Origin: Pedobacter riviphilus
GTDB taxonomy: Bacteria > Bacteroidota > Bacteroidia > Sphingobacteriales > Sphingobacteriaceae
Length of the DNA stretch: 64,000 nt
Assembly: GCF_014692875.1 (NCBI RefSeq)
Contig: NZ_CP061171.1
Span: 1,736,001-1,800,000 of the forward strand
Direction: 5' to 3'
Part shown: positions 62,634 to 64,000 of the stretch, one piece after another
Position numbering within the stretch: position 1 is the stretch's first letter
How the letters are laid out: each line of letters begins with the position of its first letter
The notes under the pieces: generated by a model
The model's input: the letters and a program-made list of their open reading frames with translations, nothing else
Told to the model about the DNA's origin: nothing
The model's database searches: none
Position numbers and translations under genes: made by a program

Positions 62634-64000
62634 ATGAAAAGAATAAATATACTACTGATCAGTATCTTCATGTTAAGCATATTATCATGTAAAAAGTTTT
62701 TAGATATGACGCCGAGTAATTCGGCAGATTCGAATAAGGCCATTAAAACACCAAGAGACGCACAGATAGTAATTAATGGTATAATGAATCAGATGACAGA
62801 TGCCTCTTATTATGGAAGAAATTTTTTCCTGTACGGCGATGTTAAAGGTGGGGATATGACTGTTTATTCCCAAGGTCGTGGTTTAGATGCTTTATATAAT
62901 TATAATCAAAACGCCAATACTAATAGTTTTTCTGGCTATTGGTCGCAAATTTACTTTTGCGTATTACAAACCAATTACCTATTGGAAGAAATAGCGAAGC
63001 AAGAGGCTTTAGGAACAACTGGTTTCGGTTCGTACAAAGGGCAGGCTTTAACCGCTAGGGCATTAATGTATTTTGATTTGGTTAGGTTGTATGGAAAAGC
63101 TTATACGGATAACAAACAAGCTTTTGGAGTCCCTTTAATATTAACCAGACAGGGCTACGAGGCACAACCTTTGCGTTCAACAGTCGAACAGGTATACAGT
63201 CAGATTATTAAGGATTTAAATGATGCTGCACCGTTGTTGCCAAAAACAAAAACTAATGGTTACATTAACTATTATGCTAATAAAGCGATCCAAGCTAGAG
63301 TATACTTGTATATGAACGATATGCCGAATTCACTTTTAGCAGCAGAAGAAGTTATCGGAGCCTCTGCTTTATATACTTTGTATACTAATGCGAATTGGGT
63401 CGATTCATGGAAAAGTCAGTATGGATCGGAATCTATCTTTGAATTGGGTGTTAATCCACTGGAGAATGATCTTGGAGCAGCTTCATTAGGTGTTTACCAA
63501 CGAAACAAAGGTGTGGGTACTACAGCAGCGTTAGGTTTTTTCTATTCCAGCACCGACTTTTTAACGCGTCTAAATCAAGGATCTAGTGATATACGTCGCG
63601 GAATAATGGGCAGGGATGAAAGTTCGGCTATAAGATTAGGTGCCTTGTATAAATACAGTGGTAGCACAACCCTTGCCGGCGATAAAAGCACAGCGAATAA
63701 TACAGCGGTTAACATTAAACTAATCCGTTTATCTGAAGTTTATTTAATTGCAGCAGAGGCCGCCCTTTCTTCAAACACAACAAAGGCAGCTAATTATTTA
63801 AATGCAATACGTCAAAGAAATCCTTCTTCAGTACTGGCTACACCAGCTACAGTTACTCTTGATATGATTTTAGATGAAAAAAGCAAAGAGTTATATGGTG
63901 AAGGCCATCGTTTCTTTGATTTGATACGGACCAATAAATCAATTACGTACAATGATGAATTTGGTGGGTTAACGATTAGTACCCGCCCAAAAACAATTGA
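62634..64000 (+). CDS. susD: SusD/RagB-family nutrient-binding lipoprotein (3' end beyond window)
   Basis: This reading frame runs off the right edge after 455 codons, close to the usual family length. It starts with a lipoprotein signal whose lipobox is ILSC (cysteine near residue 19), followed by KKFLDMTPSN, the typical SusD start. Then come the SusD TPR-like helices (GQALTARALMYFDLVRLYGK, AIQARVYLYMND, IRLSEVYLIAAEAAL) and the C-terminal RxxELYGEGHRFFDLIR-type segment (EKSKELYGEGHRFFDLIR). A GGAGA ribosome-binding site precedes the ATG. It sits on the cell surface over the SusC channel and captures substrate. Confidence 0.95.
   Translation, partial: MKRINILLISIFMLSILSCKKFLDMTPSNSADSNKAIKTPRDAQIVINGIMNQMTDASYYGRNFFLYGDVKGGDMTVYSQGRGLDALYNYNQNANTNSFSGYWSQIYFCVLQTNYLLEEIAKQEALGTTGFGSYKGQALTARALMYFDLVRLYGKAYTDNKQAFGVPLILTRQGYEAQPLRSTVEQVYSQIIKDLNDAAPLLPKTKTNGYINYYANKAIQARVYLYMNDMPNSLLAAEEVIGASALYTLYTNANWVDSWKSQYGSESIFELGVNPLENDLGAASLGVYQRNKGVGTTAALGFFYSSTDFLTRLNQGSSDIRRGIMGRDESSAIRLGALYKYSGSTTLAGDKSTANNTAVNIKLIRLSEVYLIAAEAALSSNTTKAANYLNAIRQRNPSSVLATPATVTLDMILDEKSKELYGEGHRFFDLIRTNKSITYNDEFGGLTISTRPKTI

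Noticed and set aside
1..64000. CRISPR array, prophage or insertion sequence
   Set aside because: No regularly spaced repeats, transposase, integrase, terminase or phage structural genes were found. The repeats present are short, dispersed and intergenic.

Overview
This 64 kb window looks like a chromosomal segment of a Bacteroidota member, most likely a Sphingobacteriaceae/Pedobacter-type organism. The supporting signs are a SusC/SusD pair, carboxypeptidase-D-like domains fused to TonB-dependent receptors, weak or absent Shine-Dalgarno sequences, AT-rich spacers, a TAnnTTTG-type -7 element before the tRNA, and Bacteroidota-type versions of LigD, TopA, UxuA and the SDR mannonate oxidoreductase. 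This assignment rests on protein character alone. No rRNA, CRISPR array, insertion sequence, integrase or phage gene was seen, and most of the window is ordinary chromosome.

Layout. 0.5-6.2 kb: a complete tripartite RND efflux operon (adaptor, pump, outer-membrane factor). 6.5-8.2 kb: a secreted VOC protein and a frameshifted serine beta-lactamase-fold hydrolase. 8.2-13.5 kb: two DUF3606-type small proteins, a GT87 membrane glycosyltransferase, DNA ligase D and a Dabb protein. 14-18 kb: a TonB-dependent siderophore receptor and an orphan sensor kinase. 18-25 kb: aldo/keto reductase, aldose epimerase, HAD phosphatase, Crp-type regulator, PAP2 phosphatase, and a zinc-ribbon/TPR protein paired with a membrane HExxH protein. 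25-28 kb: an orphan Vsr-like endonuclease, a secreted OB-fold-like protein, and an overlapping pair made of an alkylglycerol-monooxygenase-like hydroxylase and a lysoplasmalogenase. 28-36 kb: PBP1C with a giant thioester-containing alpha-2-macroglobulin (frameshifted). 36-45 kb: small hypotheticals, topA, a glutathione peroxidase, aquaporin, a WalJ-type MBL hydrolase, and a divergent marR/MFS pair with matching palindromic operators.

45-50.3 kb is a coherent beta-glucuronide utilisation locus. A LacI repressor has a perfect 18-bp operator in the divergent spacer. It faces a secreted GH2 glycosidase (frameshifted at a T8 run), an SDR mannonate oxidoreductase and mannonate dehydratase. Together these would release a uronic acid and channel it toward 2-keto-3-deoxygluconate; the isomerase UxaC is not in the window. 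51-64 kb: tRNA-Arg(UCU), DUF1826 and DUF92 genes, a phosphonatase-like HAD protein, a MaoC protein, a TonB receptor preceded by a cluster of TTTAGA/TCTAAA half-sites, a PaaI-type thioesterase, and a SusC/SusD pair that runs off the right edge.

The points most worth a second look are: (i) three long genes broken by single frameshifts, two of them explained by one-base changes in mononucleotide runs; (ii) at least three families of dispersed intergenic repeats, including a 73-nt element present in two opposite-facing copies at 66/73 identity; (iii) the putative ether-lipid cleavage pair; (iv) the zinc-ribbon/TPR plus membrane metalloprotease pair; and (v) the two operator systems that can be read directly from the sequence. 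No clearly new defence or mobile system was found.
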